Origin: Rhodococcus sp. B50
Lineage (GTDB): Bacteria; Actinomycetota; Actinomycetes; Mycobacteriales; Mycobacteriaceae
DNA: 64,000 nucleotides
Direction: 5' to 3'
Assembly (NCBI RefSeq): GCF_013602415.1
Contig: NZ_WPAG02000002.1
Location: 310,001 to 374,000, forward strand
The notes under the pieces: generated by a model
Databases searched by the model: none
The model's input: the letters and a program-made list of their open reading frames with translations, nothing else
Told to the model about the DNA's origin: nothing
Shown: in pieces, positions 27,796 through 40,016 of the stretch
Layout of the letters: every line of letters begins with the position of its first letter
Numbering within the stretch: position 1 is the stretch's first letter
Position numbers and translations under genes: made by a program

Positions 27796-28806
27796 TCAGG
27801 CTATCGGGTCGTGGCGGTCGACTCCGAAGGTGTCCGCGAGGTCGTCGAGGATGCGGTGGGCTCCCTGGATGCTCACCGGCATCATCCACACGCTGTCGTC
27901 CACCTCGACCTTCCGTCCCTGCAGGTTCTGCCACAGGGGGTTGGTCACGAACGGCTGGGCGGCCGCCTGTGCCTTGCCGTCGCCGAGGTCGTAGGTGGTG
28001 ACGAAGATGACGTCCGCCTCGGCCTCGGTGATCAATTCGGGGCTGACGGCGTTCATGATGCTCGACGGATCCGAGGGATCGGGTCCCTGGCTCGCCGGCC
28101 GGGCGAGACCGGCGTCCTCGAGCACGATGCCGCTGAACGAGGTGGTGCGGTACAGCCGGGCCGTCGGCTCGCCGGCGAAGCGGACGATCGAGATGGTGGG
28201 GTCGCCGGCCTTCGCGTTGATGTCCGCACCGATGGCCGCGGCGCGTTCCTCGTATTCGGAGATCTTCTGCTCGGCGAGGTCCTCCTTACCCAGAGCCTGC
28301 GCGACGAGCCGGATGTTGTCCTTCCACGTCGGTCCCGTGGATTGGGAGAAGACGGTCGGGGCGATGGCCGACAGTTCTTCGTAGTTCTCTCCGTCACGCA
28401 CCTCCGCCGAGAGGATGAGATCCGGCTCGAGCGCGGCCACCTGTTCGAGGCTCACGTCCGCGGTCTTCCCGACCGACACGGCGTCGGTCGCGTACTCACG
28501 CGAGTCGCCGAGATAGTCGGGGAAGTCTTCGGTGCGGTAATCGACGTATCCCACGAGAGGTGCTTCGAGGAGCAGCACGGCGTCGGAGTAACTCGTGTCG
28601 AGCGCGACGATGCGGGTGGGCTCGCTCTCGATCGTGGTGGAACCGCGGAAGTGCTCGACGGTCCGGGGGAAGCCCGTGGCCGCGTCGGCTGCGGTGGCGG
28701 CGGAGGAGTCCTCGGAGCTGTCGGTCGAACTGCAGCCGGCGACGAGGAGTCCGGCGGTCAGCAGGGTGGCGGCGAACCGGGCGCGTCGGGAGGGGAATGG
28801 AGACAC
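27796..28806 (-). CDS. FecB-type siderophore-binding lipoprotein
   Basis: 336 residues. Lipobox VAGC with Cys25, then the iron-siderophore binding fold (RIVALDTSYSDAVLLLEAPLVGYVDY, LEQVAALEPDLILSA, FVTNPLWQNLQGRKVEVDDSVWMM). The GTG at 28806 has AAGGAC about 6 bases upstream and puts the signal peptide first; the open frame runs far upstream without support. First gene of the pair and preceded by an IdeR/DtxR-like box. The position next to ctaD matches fecB in M. tuberculosis. Confidence 0.88.
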   Translation of the reverse strand: MSPFPSRRARFAATLLTAGLLVAGCSSTDSSEDSSAATAADAATGFPRTVEHFRGSTTIESEPTRIVALDTSYSDAVLLLEAPLVGYVDYRTEDFPDYLGDSREYATDAVSVGKTADVSLEQVAALEPDLILSAEVRDGENYEELSAIAPTVFSQSTGPTWKDNIRLVAQALGKEDLAEQKISEYEERAAAIGADINAKAGDPTISIVRFAGEPTARLYRTTSFSGIVLEDAGLARPASQGPDPSDPSSIMNAVSPELITEAEADVIFVTTYDLGDGKAQAAAQPFVTNPLWQNLQGRKVEVDDSVWMMPVSIQGAHRILDDLADTFGVDRHDPIA

Positions 28807-29078
28807 TGTCGTCCTTCTGTGGTCCTGCGGGGGGGAAGTGAACCCTAACCTGTGCTGCTCGCGCACGGTGTGAAGACGTCTCGCCGAGCCCGATTGTGAG
28901 GTGTGGCACAGGCGCCGATTGTGGTTGTCGGCTCCGCTGCAGGTAGCGTCGCAGGTCGAGTACGACAGTGAGTAGGACCCGGAGGGCGACCGTTTCGGGG
29001 AGGGTCTACGATTCGATGAGCGCAAGCCAGAGACCGTTCGCCTCCAGCCCGAGGTCGAGCGCGCATTCAGGAGGATTA
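28807..29078. other. 272-base divergent region between iron lipoprotein and ctaD
   Basis: No gene seen. It holds an IdeR-like box on the left and the ctaD leader on the right. Plus-strand -10-like hexamers TAGCGT (28944) and TACGAT (29007) could serve ctaD; neither has a clear -35 partner. Confidence 0.5.
28835..28853 (-). promoter_or_regulatory. possible IdeR/DtxR iron box
   Basis: Read on the minus strand, ACAGGTTAGGGTTCACTTC matches the 19-base consensus TTAGGTTAGSCTWACCTAA at about 12 positions, with the left half AGGTTAG intact. It lies 29-47 bases before the siderophore-binding lipoprotein start. Iron-dependent repression would suit that gene. Confidence 0.45.
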
Positions 29079-33067
<3,989 letters not shown>

Positions 33068-33094
33068 CCTCCACCGGCGTCGTGCCGCTGTGGA

Positions 33095-35257
33095 TCATCC
33101 GTGCTCGACCTCGTCGTCGTCCGTGATCCGGAAGATCAGCACTGTCGGACCGTCGACCGGGTACGCACTTCCTACCCGCATCGGTGAGGTGTCCGAGGGT
33201 CTGCCGTCGGGGGCGCTCGAATCGAACACGCACACGATGTCGCCGCGATACCACTCCGGCCCCCCGAGGGTGACCGTGGCGGCACCTCCCGAATGCAGAA
33301 CGAACAGACCGCTGCTGTCCTCGAGAGTGACGCCGGTGCGGGTCACCGTGCCGAGTTGCGAGCCGTCGACCCAGCCCTGCAGCGTGCGGCGGCTGTCGTC
33401 GTGCCAGGCATCGTCGTCGAGTTCGATCCCTTCGATGCCGAACCACACCAGATCGGGATATCCCACGGACCGGGCACGCCCGTCGAAGAAGCGCCGCTGC
33501 CGCAGTACCGGGACGCGCTTGCGCAGGCGGAGCAGTTCGCGCACGTAATCCGTTCGCGCACGGTCGGCGTGGTCCCAGTCCAGCGGCCACGCATCGCGGA
33601 CCGCGACGTCCTCGGGAACGCAGTAGGCGTTGTTGTTGCCGTGCTGCGTGTGGCCGAACTCGTCACCGGCGAGCAGCATCGGGGTGCCCGTCGACAACAG
33701 AAGCGTCGCCAGCATCGCCCGGACGTGACGGTCGCGGGCGGCGAGGACATCGGGATCGTCGGTGGGTCCTTCGACACCGTGGTTCACCGACTCGTTGTTG
33801 TTCGACCCGTCGCGACCCTCTTCACCGTTCTCGTCGTTGTGCTTGCGCTCGTACGACACGGCATCGGCGAGGGTGAAACCGTCGTGGGCGGTGACGAAGT
33901 TGACCGACATCCACGGTTGCCGGATGTTCCTGTCGTAGAGGTCCTCCGAACCGGTGAGCCGCGACGCGACCTCGCGGATACCGGAACGGCCGGCCCAGTA
34001 GCGGCGCACCGTGTCGCGGTACCGGTCGTTCCATTCCGCCCACTGAGCTCCGAAGTTCCCGAGCTGATAGCCGTGCGCGGTGGCGTCCCACGGTTCCGCG
34101 ACGAGCTTGACGTCGCAGAGGACGGGATCGGTGACGATCGCGGTGAGCAGTGCCGCCCGCGGATCGAACGCCCCGCCGCGCGGGCGCGCGAGCGCACTCG
34201 CGAGGTCGAAGCGGAACCCGTCCACGCCCATCACGTCCGCCCAGTACCGGAGGCTGTCGCACACCATGCGCACCACGATCGGTGAGGACGCGTCGACGGT
34301 GTTGCCGCAGCCGGTGAGATCCACGTCCCGCCCGTGCGTGTCCAGCAGGTAGTAGCCGGGAGCGTCGAGGCCGCGCCAGGACAGGCTCGGGCCGTCCACC
34401 GACGCTTCGCACGTGTGGTTGTAGACGACGTCGAGCAGTACCTCGAGCCCGGCGCTGTGGAAGGCGTCGACCATCGTGCGGAACTCGGCGATCTCGTTGC
34501 CCGGCGTCACGGCGTAGGCGGGATGCGGCGCGAAGTACGAGGCGGTCGAGTAACCCCAGTGGTTGCGCATCCCCCGCGCACGGACCGACGGTTCGGTCAC
34601 GAAGGCCTGCACGGGAAGCAGCTCGACGGTGGTCACCCCCAGTCCCACCAGATGGTCGATCACCGACCGATGGGCGAGTCCGAGATAGGTGCCCCGCAGT
34701 TCCGGCGGCACGAGCGGATGGCGGGCCGTGTACGAGCCGACGTGCAGTTCGTAGACGACGGTGTTCTCCCACGGCACCCGGGGTTTGTCGTGCATCGGTG
34801 TCAGGACGGGGGTCACCACCGACAGGGGTGTATGGCCGAGGGAGTCGACGGTCGACATCGGGCCGAACGGGTCGCCCTGGTGGGGGATCAGGCGGTCCGG
34901 GTCGCCGACGTCCCCGACGATCCGCCGTGCCCACGGATCGAGCAGGATCTTGTGTGGATTGGTGCGCAGCCCCCACTGAGGTTGCCATGGCCCGTAGGCG
35001 CGGTAGCCGTAGCGCTGCCCGGCACCGACGTCGGGAACGACCCCGTGCCAGACCCCGTAGGTGCGGTCCGGCAGGTCGACGCGATGCTCGTCCCCGTCGT
35101 CGTCGACGAGGCAGACCTGGACACGGTCGCTGTGCGGGGCGTGGACGGCGAAGCGTGTCCCACCCTCCACCGGTGTGGGTCCGAGTGGGAAGGCGGCCCG
35201 ATCGGGGAGCGCGACCGAGCTGGACACGACGGCAGGTTCGGATGCGGAGGACGACAC
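33095..35257 (-). CDS. glgX: glycogen debranching enzyme GlgX
   Basis: GH13 isoamylase-type enzyme that hydrolyses alpha-1,6 branches of glycogen. 720 residues, the family's normal length. N-terminal CBM48-like domain (about 15-115), then a barrel with VVYNHT, DGFRFDLASAL (nucleophile Asp), VAEPWD (acid/base Glu) and TAHDGFTL. The GTG at 35257 has AGGA about 9 bases upstream; a GTG ten codons later is an alternative. Glycogen turnover fits the GT4 and GH57 alpha-glucan genes at 44-47 kb. Confidence 0.95.
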   Translation of the reverse strand: MSSSASEPAVVSSSVALPDRAAFPLGPTPVEGGTRFAVHAPHSDRVQVCLVDDDGDEHRVDLPDRTYGVWHGVVPDVGAGQRYGYRAYGPWQPQWGLRTNPHKILLDPWARRIVGDVGDPDRLIPHQGDPFGPMSTVDSLGHTPLSVVTPVLTPMHDKPRVPWENTVVYELHVGSYTARHPLVPPELRGTYLGLAHRSVIDHLVGLGVTTVELLPVQAFVTEPSVRARGMRNHWGYSTASYFAPHPAYAVTPGNEIAEFRTMVDAFHSAGLEVLLDVVYNHTCEASVDGPSLSWRGLDAPGYYLLDTHGRDVDLTGCGNTVDASSPIVVRMVCDSLRYWADVMGVDGFRFDLASALARPRGGAFDPRAALLTAIVTDPVLCDVKLVAEPWDATAHGYQLGNFGAQWAEWNDRYRDTVRRYWAGRSGIREVASRLTGSEDLYDRNIRQPWMSVNFVTAHDGFTLADAVSYERKHNDENGEEGRDGSNNNESVNHGVEGPTDDPDVLAARDRHVRAMLATLLLSTGTPMLLAGDEFGHTQHGNNNAYCVPEDVAVRDAWPLDWDHADRARTDYVRELLRLRKRVPVLRQRRFFDGRARSVGYPDLVWFGIEGIELDDDAWHDDSRRTLQGWVDGSQLGTVTRTGVTLEDSSGLFVLHSGGAATVTLGGPEWYRGDIVCVFDSSAPDGRPSDTSPMRVGSAYPVDGPTVLIFRITDDDEVEHG

Positions 35258-35309
35258 GGGAACCGATCCTGCCGCGTTTCGGGCTCGGACGTAAGAGAAG
35301 ATGGTCGGC

Positions 35310-36131
35310 GTGGCACAACCTGATCCCGATTTGCTCATCGAATTCGACGACGTAGTGGTCCGACGCGGCGGGAACGTCCTCGTCGGTCCCGTGACCTGGA
35401 AGGTGGAACTCGACGAACGTTGGGTGGTTCTCGGGCCCAACGGGGCAGGAAAGACCTCGCTGCTGCGGGTCGCGGCGGCCGAGACGTTCCCCACCTCCGG
35501 TACCGCGCACGTCCTCGCGGAGACGTTCGGCCGGACCGATCTGTCCGAGCTGCGACCCCGGATCGGATTGTCCTCCGCGGCCCTGGCCAACCGCGTGCCC
35601 AACGACGAGAAGGTCACCGATCTGGTGCTCTCCGCGGGTTACGGCGTGCTGGGCCGGTGGCGTGAGCGGTACGACGACATCGACACGAGCCGCGCCGTGG
35701 AGATGCTCGAGAGCCTCGGGGCGGAACATCTCGCCGATCGTCTGTACGGGACGCTGTCGGAAGGCGAACGCAAGCGCGCTCTCATCGCCCGGGCATTGAT
35801 GACCGACCCGGAGCTGCTGCTGCTCGACGAGCCGGCGGCGGGACTGGATCTGGGGGGTCGTGAGGAACTCGTGGCCCGGCTCGGAACCCTCGCAGCCGAC
35901 CCGGATGCGCCCGCGATCGTGCTCGTCACCCACCACGTCGAGGAGATCCCGCCCGGCTTCACGCACGCGATGCTCTTGAAGGAGGGCGGTGTCGTCGCCC
36001 AGGGTCTGCTGGACGACGTGATCACCGCCGAGAACCTCAGTGCCGCGTTCAGTCAGTCGATCTCGCTCGACAAGGTCGACGACCGCTTCTTCGCCCGCCG
36101 CACCCGCCGGCCGGGACGGCACCGCAGGTAG
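35310..36131 (+). CDS. ABC transporter ATP-binding protein
   Basis: 273-residue soluble ABC ATPase with all motifs intact: GPNGAGKT (42-49), LSEGE (149-153), LLLLDEP (169-175) and the H-loop VTHH. No permease gene is adjacent; such stand-alone ATPases may serve a distant permease or act in translation or stress. The position after serB matches M. tuberculosis Rv3041c. The GTG at 35310 is preferred because a GAGAAG stretch is 9 bases upstream; the ATG at 35301 would leave no spacing. Confidence 0.9.
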   Translation: MAQPDPDLLIEFDDVVVRRGGNVLVGPVTWKVELDERWVVLGPNGAGKTSLLRVAAAETFPTSGTAHVLAETFGRTDLSELRPRIGLSSAALANRVPNDEKVTDLVLSAGYGVLGRWRERYDDIDTSRAVEMLESLGAEHLADRLYGTLSEGERKRALIARALMTDPELLLLDEPAAGLDLGGREELVARLGTLAADPDAPAIVLVTHHVEEIPPGFTHAMLLKEGGVVAQGLLDDVITAENLSAAFSQSISLDKVDDRFFARRTRRPGRHRR

Positions 36132-36163
36132 CGCCGGGTCGGGTGGTGCCGGGACCGATCGGT

Positions 36164-36169
36164 TAGGTT
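36164..36169 (+). promoter_or_regulatory. -10 element for leaderless NUDIX transcript
   Basis: TAGGTT ends 6 bases before the ATG at 36176. Confidence 0.42.
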
Positions 36170-36175
36170 GAGGCC

Positions 36176-37009
36176 ATGGCTATCGATCGCTCGGCATCCA
36201 CCTTCGATCCCACCGCGGTGCCCATCCGCGACGCGTCCACCGTGATGCTCGTGCGCGACTCCGCTCGCGGAGTCGAGGTGTTCCTGCAGCGCCGCGTCGT
36301 CGGAATGGACTTCGCCGGCGGCATGACCGTCTTCCCCGGCGGCGGTGTCGACCCCTCGGACACCGACGCCGAGGTGCGCTGGACCGGCCCGGACGTGGCG
36401 TGGTGGGCCGAGAAGTTCGGCATCGACGAGGCGCAGGCCCGCGCACTGGTGCTCGCAGCCGTGCGCGAGACCTTCGAGGAATGCGGCGTGCTGCTCGCCG
36501 GCCCCACCCCCGATTCCGTGGTGGCCGACACGACCGACTACGCCGAGGCGCGGCGCCTGCTCGAGGCGCGGGAGTTGTCGTTCGGTGACTTCCTGGAGAA
36601 GGAGCAGCTCGTGCTGCGCGCCGACCTGCTGAGTCCGCAGGCGAACTGGATCACCCCGCTGGGGGAGCGGCGCCGCTACGACACGCGCTTCTTCGTCGCC
36701 GCGGTGCCGGACGGACAACGGGCGGACGGGAACACCACCGAGACCGATCTGGTGCAGTGGCAGACCGCGGACGAAGCTCTCGCCGACTGGCGTTCGGGTC
36801 GGTGCATCCTGCTTCCGCCCACGTGGAGTCAGTTGTCGATCCTGTCGGGCTTCGCCACGGTCGCCGACCTCATGGCCGCCGATCCGGTCATCGAGCCGAT
36901 CCTGCCCGTCATGAGCCGCCGCGACGGCGCGGTCCACATCGCGTTCGACGGGGACGACGCCTACTACGAGGTCGGTACTCATCCGTGGGCCCAGCGCTCC
37001 GACATCTAG
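36176..37009 (+). CDS. NUDIX hydrolase, NUDT7/19-like (possible CoA pyrophosphatase)
   Basis: 277 residues. The NUDIX box is split: PGGGVD (54-59) and AAVRETFEECGVLL (94-107) are separated by about 35 extra residues, the layout of NUDT19-like proteins that hydrolyse CoA or acyl-CoA. Directly upstream of an enoyl-CoA hydratase gene, which supports a CoA-linked substrate, but this is inference. The stop codon lies inside a 14-base tandem duplication. Confidence 0.88.
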   Translation: MAIDRSASTFDPTAVPIRDASTVMLVRDSARGVEVFLQRRVVGMDFAGGMTVFPGGGVDPSDTDAEVRWTGPDVAWWAEKFGIDEAQARALVLAAVRETFEECGVLLAGPTPDSVVADTTDYAEARRLLEARELSFGDFLEKEQLVLRADLLSPQANWITPLGERRRYDTRFFVAAVPDGQRADGNTTETDLVQWQTADEALADWRSGRCILLPPTWSQLSILSGFATVADLMAADPVIEPILPVMSRRDGAVHIAFDGDDAYYEVGTHPWAQRSDI

Positions 37010-37023
37010 GCTCCGACATCTAG
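36996..37023 (+). repeat. 14-base tandem duplication across the NUDIX stop codon
   Basis: GCTCCGACATCTAG occurs twice in a row (36996-37009 and 37010-37023). It repeats the last codons and TAG stop of the NUDIX gene and the TAGGCT hexamer used as -10 element of the next gene. Confidence 0.95.
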
Positions 37024-37026
37024 GCT
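37021..37026 (+). promoter_or_regulatory. -10 element for leaderless enoyl-CoA hydratase transcript
   Basis: TAGGCT ends 7 bases before the ATG at 37034. A second copy lies at 37007-37012 because of the tandem duplication. Confidence 0.42.
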
Positions 37027-37033
37027 GAGGGCC

Positions 37034-37813
37034 ATGGCTGAATTCGTGACCCTCGAGGTCTCCGACGGGATCGGCACCATCCGTCTCGACCGACCTCCGA
37101 TGAACGCCCTCAACCGGCAGCTCCAGGAGGAGATCCGGGAGGCTGCGCGCGAGGCGACCGTGCGGTCCGACGTGAAGTCGGTGATCGTGTACGGCGGCGA
37201 GAAGGTGTTCGCGGCCGGCGCCGACATCAAGGAACTGGCCGACCTGAACTTCGTGCAGATGAGCGAGATCGTCGGCGACCTGCAGTCGGCCCTCGGCTCG
37301 ATCGCCGACATCCCCAAGCCCACCGTCGCCGCGATCACCGGTTACGCCTTGGGGGGCGGCCTCGAACTCGCGCTCGGTGCCGACCGCCGCATCATCGGTG
37401 ACAACGTCAAGCTCGGCACGCCCGAGGTGTTGCTGGGGATCATCCCCGGTGGCGGCGGTACCCAGCGACTCGCCCGGCTCGTCGGTCCGGCCAAGGCGAA
37501 GGACATCGTCTTCACCGGTCGCTTCGTCGGTGCTGACGAGGCCCTGTCGATCGGTCTGGTCGACGCGGTCGTCGCCCCCGACGACGTCTACGAGGCGGCG
37601 CGTCGCTGGGCCGGGCAGTTCACCGGCGCGGCCTCGCGTGCGCTCGCCGCCGCGAAGGCCGCGATCGACCAGGGGCTCGACACCGATCTGGACACGGGTC
37701 TGAAGATCGAGCAGCACGTCTTCGCTGCCCTGTTCGCCACGAAGGACCGCACGATCGGCCTCGAGTCGTTCATCGAGAACGGGCCGGGCAAGGCGCAGTT
37801 CGTCGGCGAATGA
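37034..37813 (+). CDS. enoyl-CoA hydratase/isomerase family protein
   Basis: 259-residue crotonase-fold enzyme, cytoplasmic, probably in fatty-acid beta-oxidation. Oxyanion-hole segments FAAGADIKEL and GYALGGGLELAL, and the two catalytic glutamates in GGGLELAL and PEVLLGIIPGGGGTQRL, are all present, so real hydratase activity is expected. The position matches echA17 (Rv3039c) of M. tuberculosis. Downstream of a possible acyl-CoA NUDIX enzyme. Confidence 0.94.
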   Translation: MAEFVTLEVSDGIGTIRLDRPPMNALNRQLQEEIREAAREATVRSDVKSVIVYGGEKVFAAGADIKELADLNFVQMSEIVGDLQSALGSIADIPKPTVAAITGYALGGGLELALGADRRIIGDNVKLGTPEVLLGIIPGGGGTQRLARLVGPAKAKDIVFTGRFVGADEALSIGLVDAVVAPDDVYEAARRWAGQFTGAASRALAAAKAAIDQGLDTDLDTGLKIEQHVFAALFATKDRTIGLESFIENGPGKAQFVGE

Positions 37814-37831
37814 CGCGACCGGCACTCACAC

Positions 37832-37859
37832 TTGTCCACAGCTTACCGACGAGTAGGAT
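37832..37859 (+). promoter_or_regulatory. promoter of the methyltransferase gene (leaderless)
   Basis: TTGTCC (37832-37837), 16 bases, TAGGAT (37854-37859), then 6 bases to the ATG at 37866. The best -35/-10 pair I can see in the window. Confidence 0.5.
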
Positions 37860-37865
37860 CACCGC

Positions 37866-38843
37866 ATGACTGCCAGCAGGACCGACGGGGTCGACCCCGC
37901 GCCGAATCCGCACGCCACGGCCGAAGAGGTCGCAGCGGCCCTCGAGGACACCAAGCTCGCCCAGGTGCTCTACCACGACTGGGAAGCCGAGACGTACGAC
38001 GAGAAGTGGTCGATCTCGTACGACGAGCGGTGCATCGACTACGCAAAGGGACGGTTCGTCGCCGCTGCCGGTGAGCAGTCGCTGCCCTACGAGCGCGCAC
38101 TCGAACTCGGTTGCGGCACCGGATTCTTCCTCCTCAACCTCATGCAGGGCGGGGTCGCGAAGACCGGTTCGGTGACCGACCTGTCGCCCGGCATGGTGAA
38201 GGTCGCGCTGCGCAACGCCGAGAACCTCGGCCTCGACGTCGACGGCCGCGTCGCCGACGCCGAGACCATTCCGTACGACGACGACACCTTCGATCTCGTG
38301 GTCGGACACGCTGTGCTGCACCACATCCCGGATGTCGAGCAGTCCCTGCGCGAGGTGCTGCGCGTGCTCGCGCCCGGTGGACGTTTCGTCTTCGCCGGCG
38401 AGCCCAGCACGATCGGCAACTACTACGCGCGCCTGCTCGGTCGGGTCACGTGGGAGGCCACCACCAACATCACCAAGCTGCCCTTCCTGCGCGACTGGCG
38501 TCGTCCGCAGACCGAACTCGACGAGTCCTCCCGGGCGGCCGCCCTGGAGGCCGTCGTCGACCTGCATACCTTCGACCCCTCGGATCTCGAGAAGCTCGCC
38601 TCGTCGGCCGGCGCCGTCGAGGTGAAGGCGTCGAGTGAGGAGTTCGCGGCGGCACTGCTCGGCTGGCCGGTGCGCACGTTCGAAGCGGCCGTCCCGCAGG
38701 AGAAGCTGGGCTGGAACTGGGCGAAGTTCGCCTTCGGCGGCTGGAAGACGCTGAGCTGGGTCGACGAGAACGTCCTCAAGCACGTCGTTCCCCGCAGCTT
38801 CTTCTACAACGTCATGATCACCGGTGTGAAGCCCGGCAAGTAG
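37866..38843 (+). CDS. class I SAM-dependent methyltransferase
   Basis: 325 residues. SAM-binding motif I LELGCGTGF (79-87), a motif with VADAETIPYDDDTFDLVVGHAVLHHIP, then a C-terminal extension of about 130 residues. The substrate is unknown. It corresponds in position to Rv3038c. The stop codon is directly followed by the TTG start of the next gene, so both are co-translated. Confidence 0.9.
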   Translation: MTASRTDGVDPAPNPHATAEEVAAALEDTKLAQVLYHDWEAETYDEKWSISYDERCIDYAKGRFVAAAGEQSLPYERALELGCGTGFFLLNLMQGGVAKTGSVTDLSPGMVKVALRNAENLGLDVDGRVADAETIPYDDDTFDLVVGHAVLHHIPDVEQSLREVLRVLAPGGRFVFAGEPSTIGNYYARLLGRVTWEATTNITKLPFLRDWRRPQTELDESSRAAALEAVVDLHTFDPSDLEKLASSAGAVEVKASSEEFAAALLGWPVRTFEAAVPQEKLGWNWAKFAFGGWKTLSWVDENVLKHVVPRSFFYNVMITGVKPGK

Positions 38844-40001
38844 TTGGGCTACGACTTCACCCTCGCCGACGTCGCGTACCTGACGTCGGACGACGGTCGA
38901 GACGCTCTCGTACGCGTCGCCGGCCGGGAATTGTCGACGCGTACGCGCCTTGCCGACATCGGCTGGGTGCGTACGCATTTCGGTGATCGTGCGGGAATGC
39001 TCGTCGAAACCGTCATGCTGCGGCGCAAGGCGGAGGCGAAGATCGCCGGCGGGGCCGAGTGGGTTCTCACCGACGACGCCCTGCAGCAGTCCACGCCGAC
39101 CCGCGTCGCGGCGCACCGTGCCCAGCGGTTGCGCGGCCGCACCGTGCACGATGTGACGTGTTCGATCGGCGCCGAACTCACCGAACTCGTCGGGGTCGCC
39201 GAAGCCGTGATCGGCAGCGACCTCGACGACGTGCGTCTGGCGATGGCCGCGCACAACGTCCCCGACGCGTATCTGGTGCGCGCCGACGCCCTGCGTCCGG
39301 TCACCAGGGGTACCACCGTCGTCGCCGATCCCGCACGCCGGTCGGGTGGCCGGCGCACCCACGATCCGGCGGCGCTGCAGCCACCGCTGCCCGATCTCCT
39401 CGACGCCTACGCGGGTCGCGATCTCGCCGTGAAGTGCGCGCCGGGACTGGATTTCGACTCACTCGACTGGGCGGGCGAGATCGAGGTCGTCTCGCTCGAC
39501 GGCGGAGTCCGCGAAGCATGCCTGTACTCGCCGGGCCTGAGCACTCCCGGTGTGCTCCGCCGAGCTGCCGTACTACGTTCCGACGGAACCGGTTTCGAGA
39601 TCACCGACGCCGAGGACGACGACATTCCCGAGCGTGAGCCGGGGGAGTGGATCGTCGACCCGGACGGTGCGATCGTGCGTGCCGGTCTCGTCCGCCACTA
39701 CGCCGCCGCACACGGGCTGTGGCAACTCGACCCGCGGATCGCCTATCTCACCGGCGACCGTCTGCCCGACGGCGTGCGGGGTTTCCGGATCGTCGATCGT
39801 CTCAAGTACAGCGAGAAGACGCTCCGTCAGGCGCTCGCCCGCCACGACTGCGGCGCGGTCGAGATCCTCGTGCGCGGGGTGGACGTCGACCCGGCGGTAC
39901 TGCGTCCGCGGCTCAAACTGCGCGGGTCTGCCTCGCTCAGCGTGGTCCTCACTCGCATCGGCCGGACGCCGGAAGCGTTCGTCTGCACGCCCTCACGCTG
40001 A
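38844..40001 (+). CDS. THUMP-like/class I methyltransferase domain protein (Rv3037c-like)
   Basis: 385 residues. The N-terminal half has a methyltransferase-like core (HDVTCSIGAELTELVGVAEAVIGSDLDDVRLAMAAHN, ADPARRSGGRR); the C-terminal quarter resembles a THUMP-like domain. The M. tuberculosis gene in this position has been linked to O-methylation of methylglucose lipopolysaccharide; an RNA substrate is also possible from the fold. The TTG at 38844 abuts the previous stop; no better start keeps the conserved N-terminus. It ends 15 bases from a convergent gene. Confidence 0.82.
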   Translation: MGYDFTLADVAYLTSDDGRDALVRVAGRELSTRTRLADIGWVRTHFGDRAGMLVETVMLRRKAEAKIAGGAEWVLTDDALQQSTPTRVAAHRAQRLRGRTVHDVTCSIGAELTELVGVAEAVIGSDLDDVRLAMAAHNVPDAYLVRADALRPVTRGTTVVADPARRSGGRRTHDPAALQPPLPDLLDAYAGRDLAVKCAPGLDFDSLDWAGEIEVVSLDGGVREACLYSPGLSTPGVLRRAAVLRSDGTGFEITDAEDDDIPEREPGEWIVDPDGAIVRAGLVRHYAAAHGLWQLDPRIAYLTGDRLPDGVRGFRIVDRLKYSEKTLRQALARHDCGAVEILVRGVDVDPAVLRPRLKLRGSASLSVVLTRIGRTPEAFVCTPSR

Positions 40002-40016
40002 TCGCCCGCCACGCCC

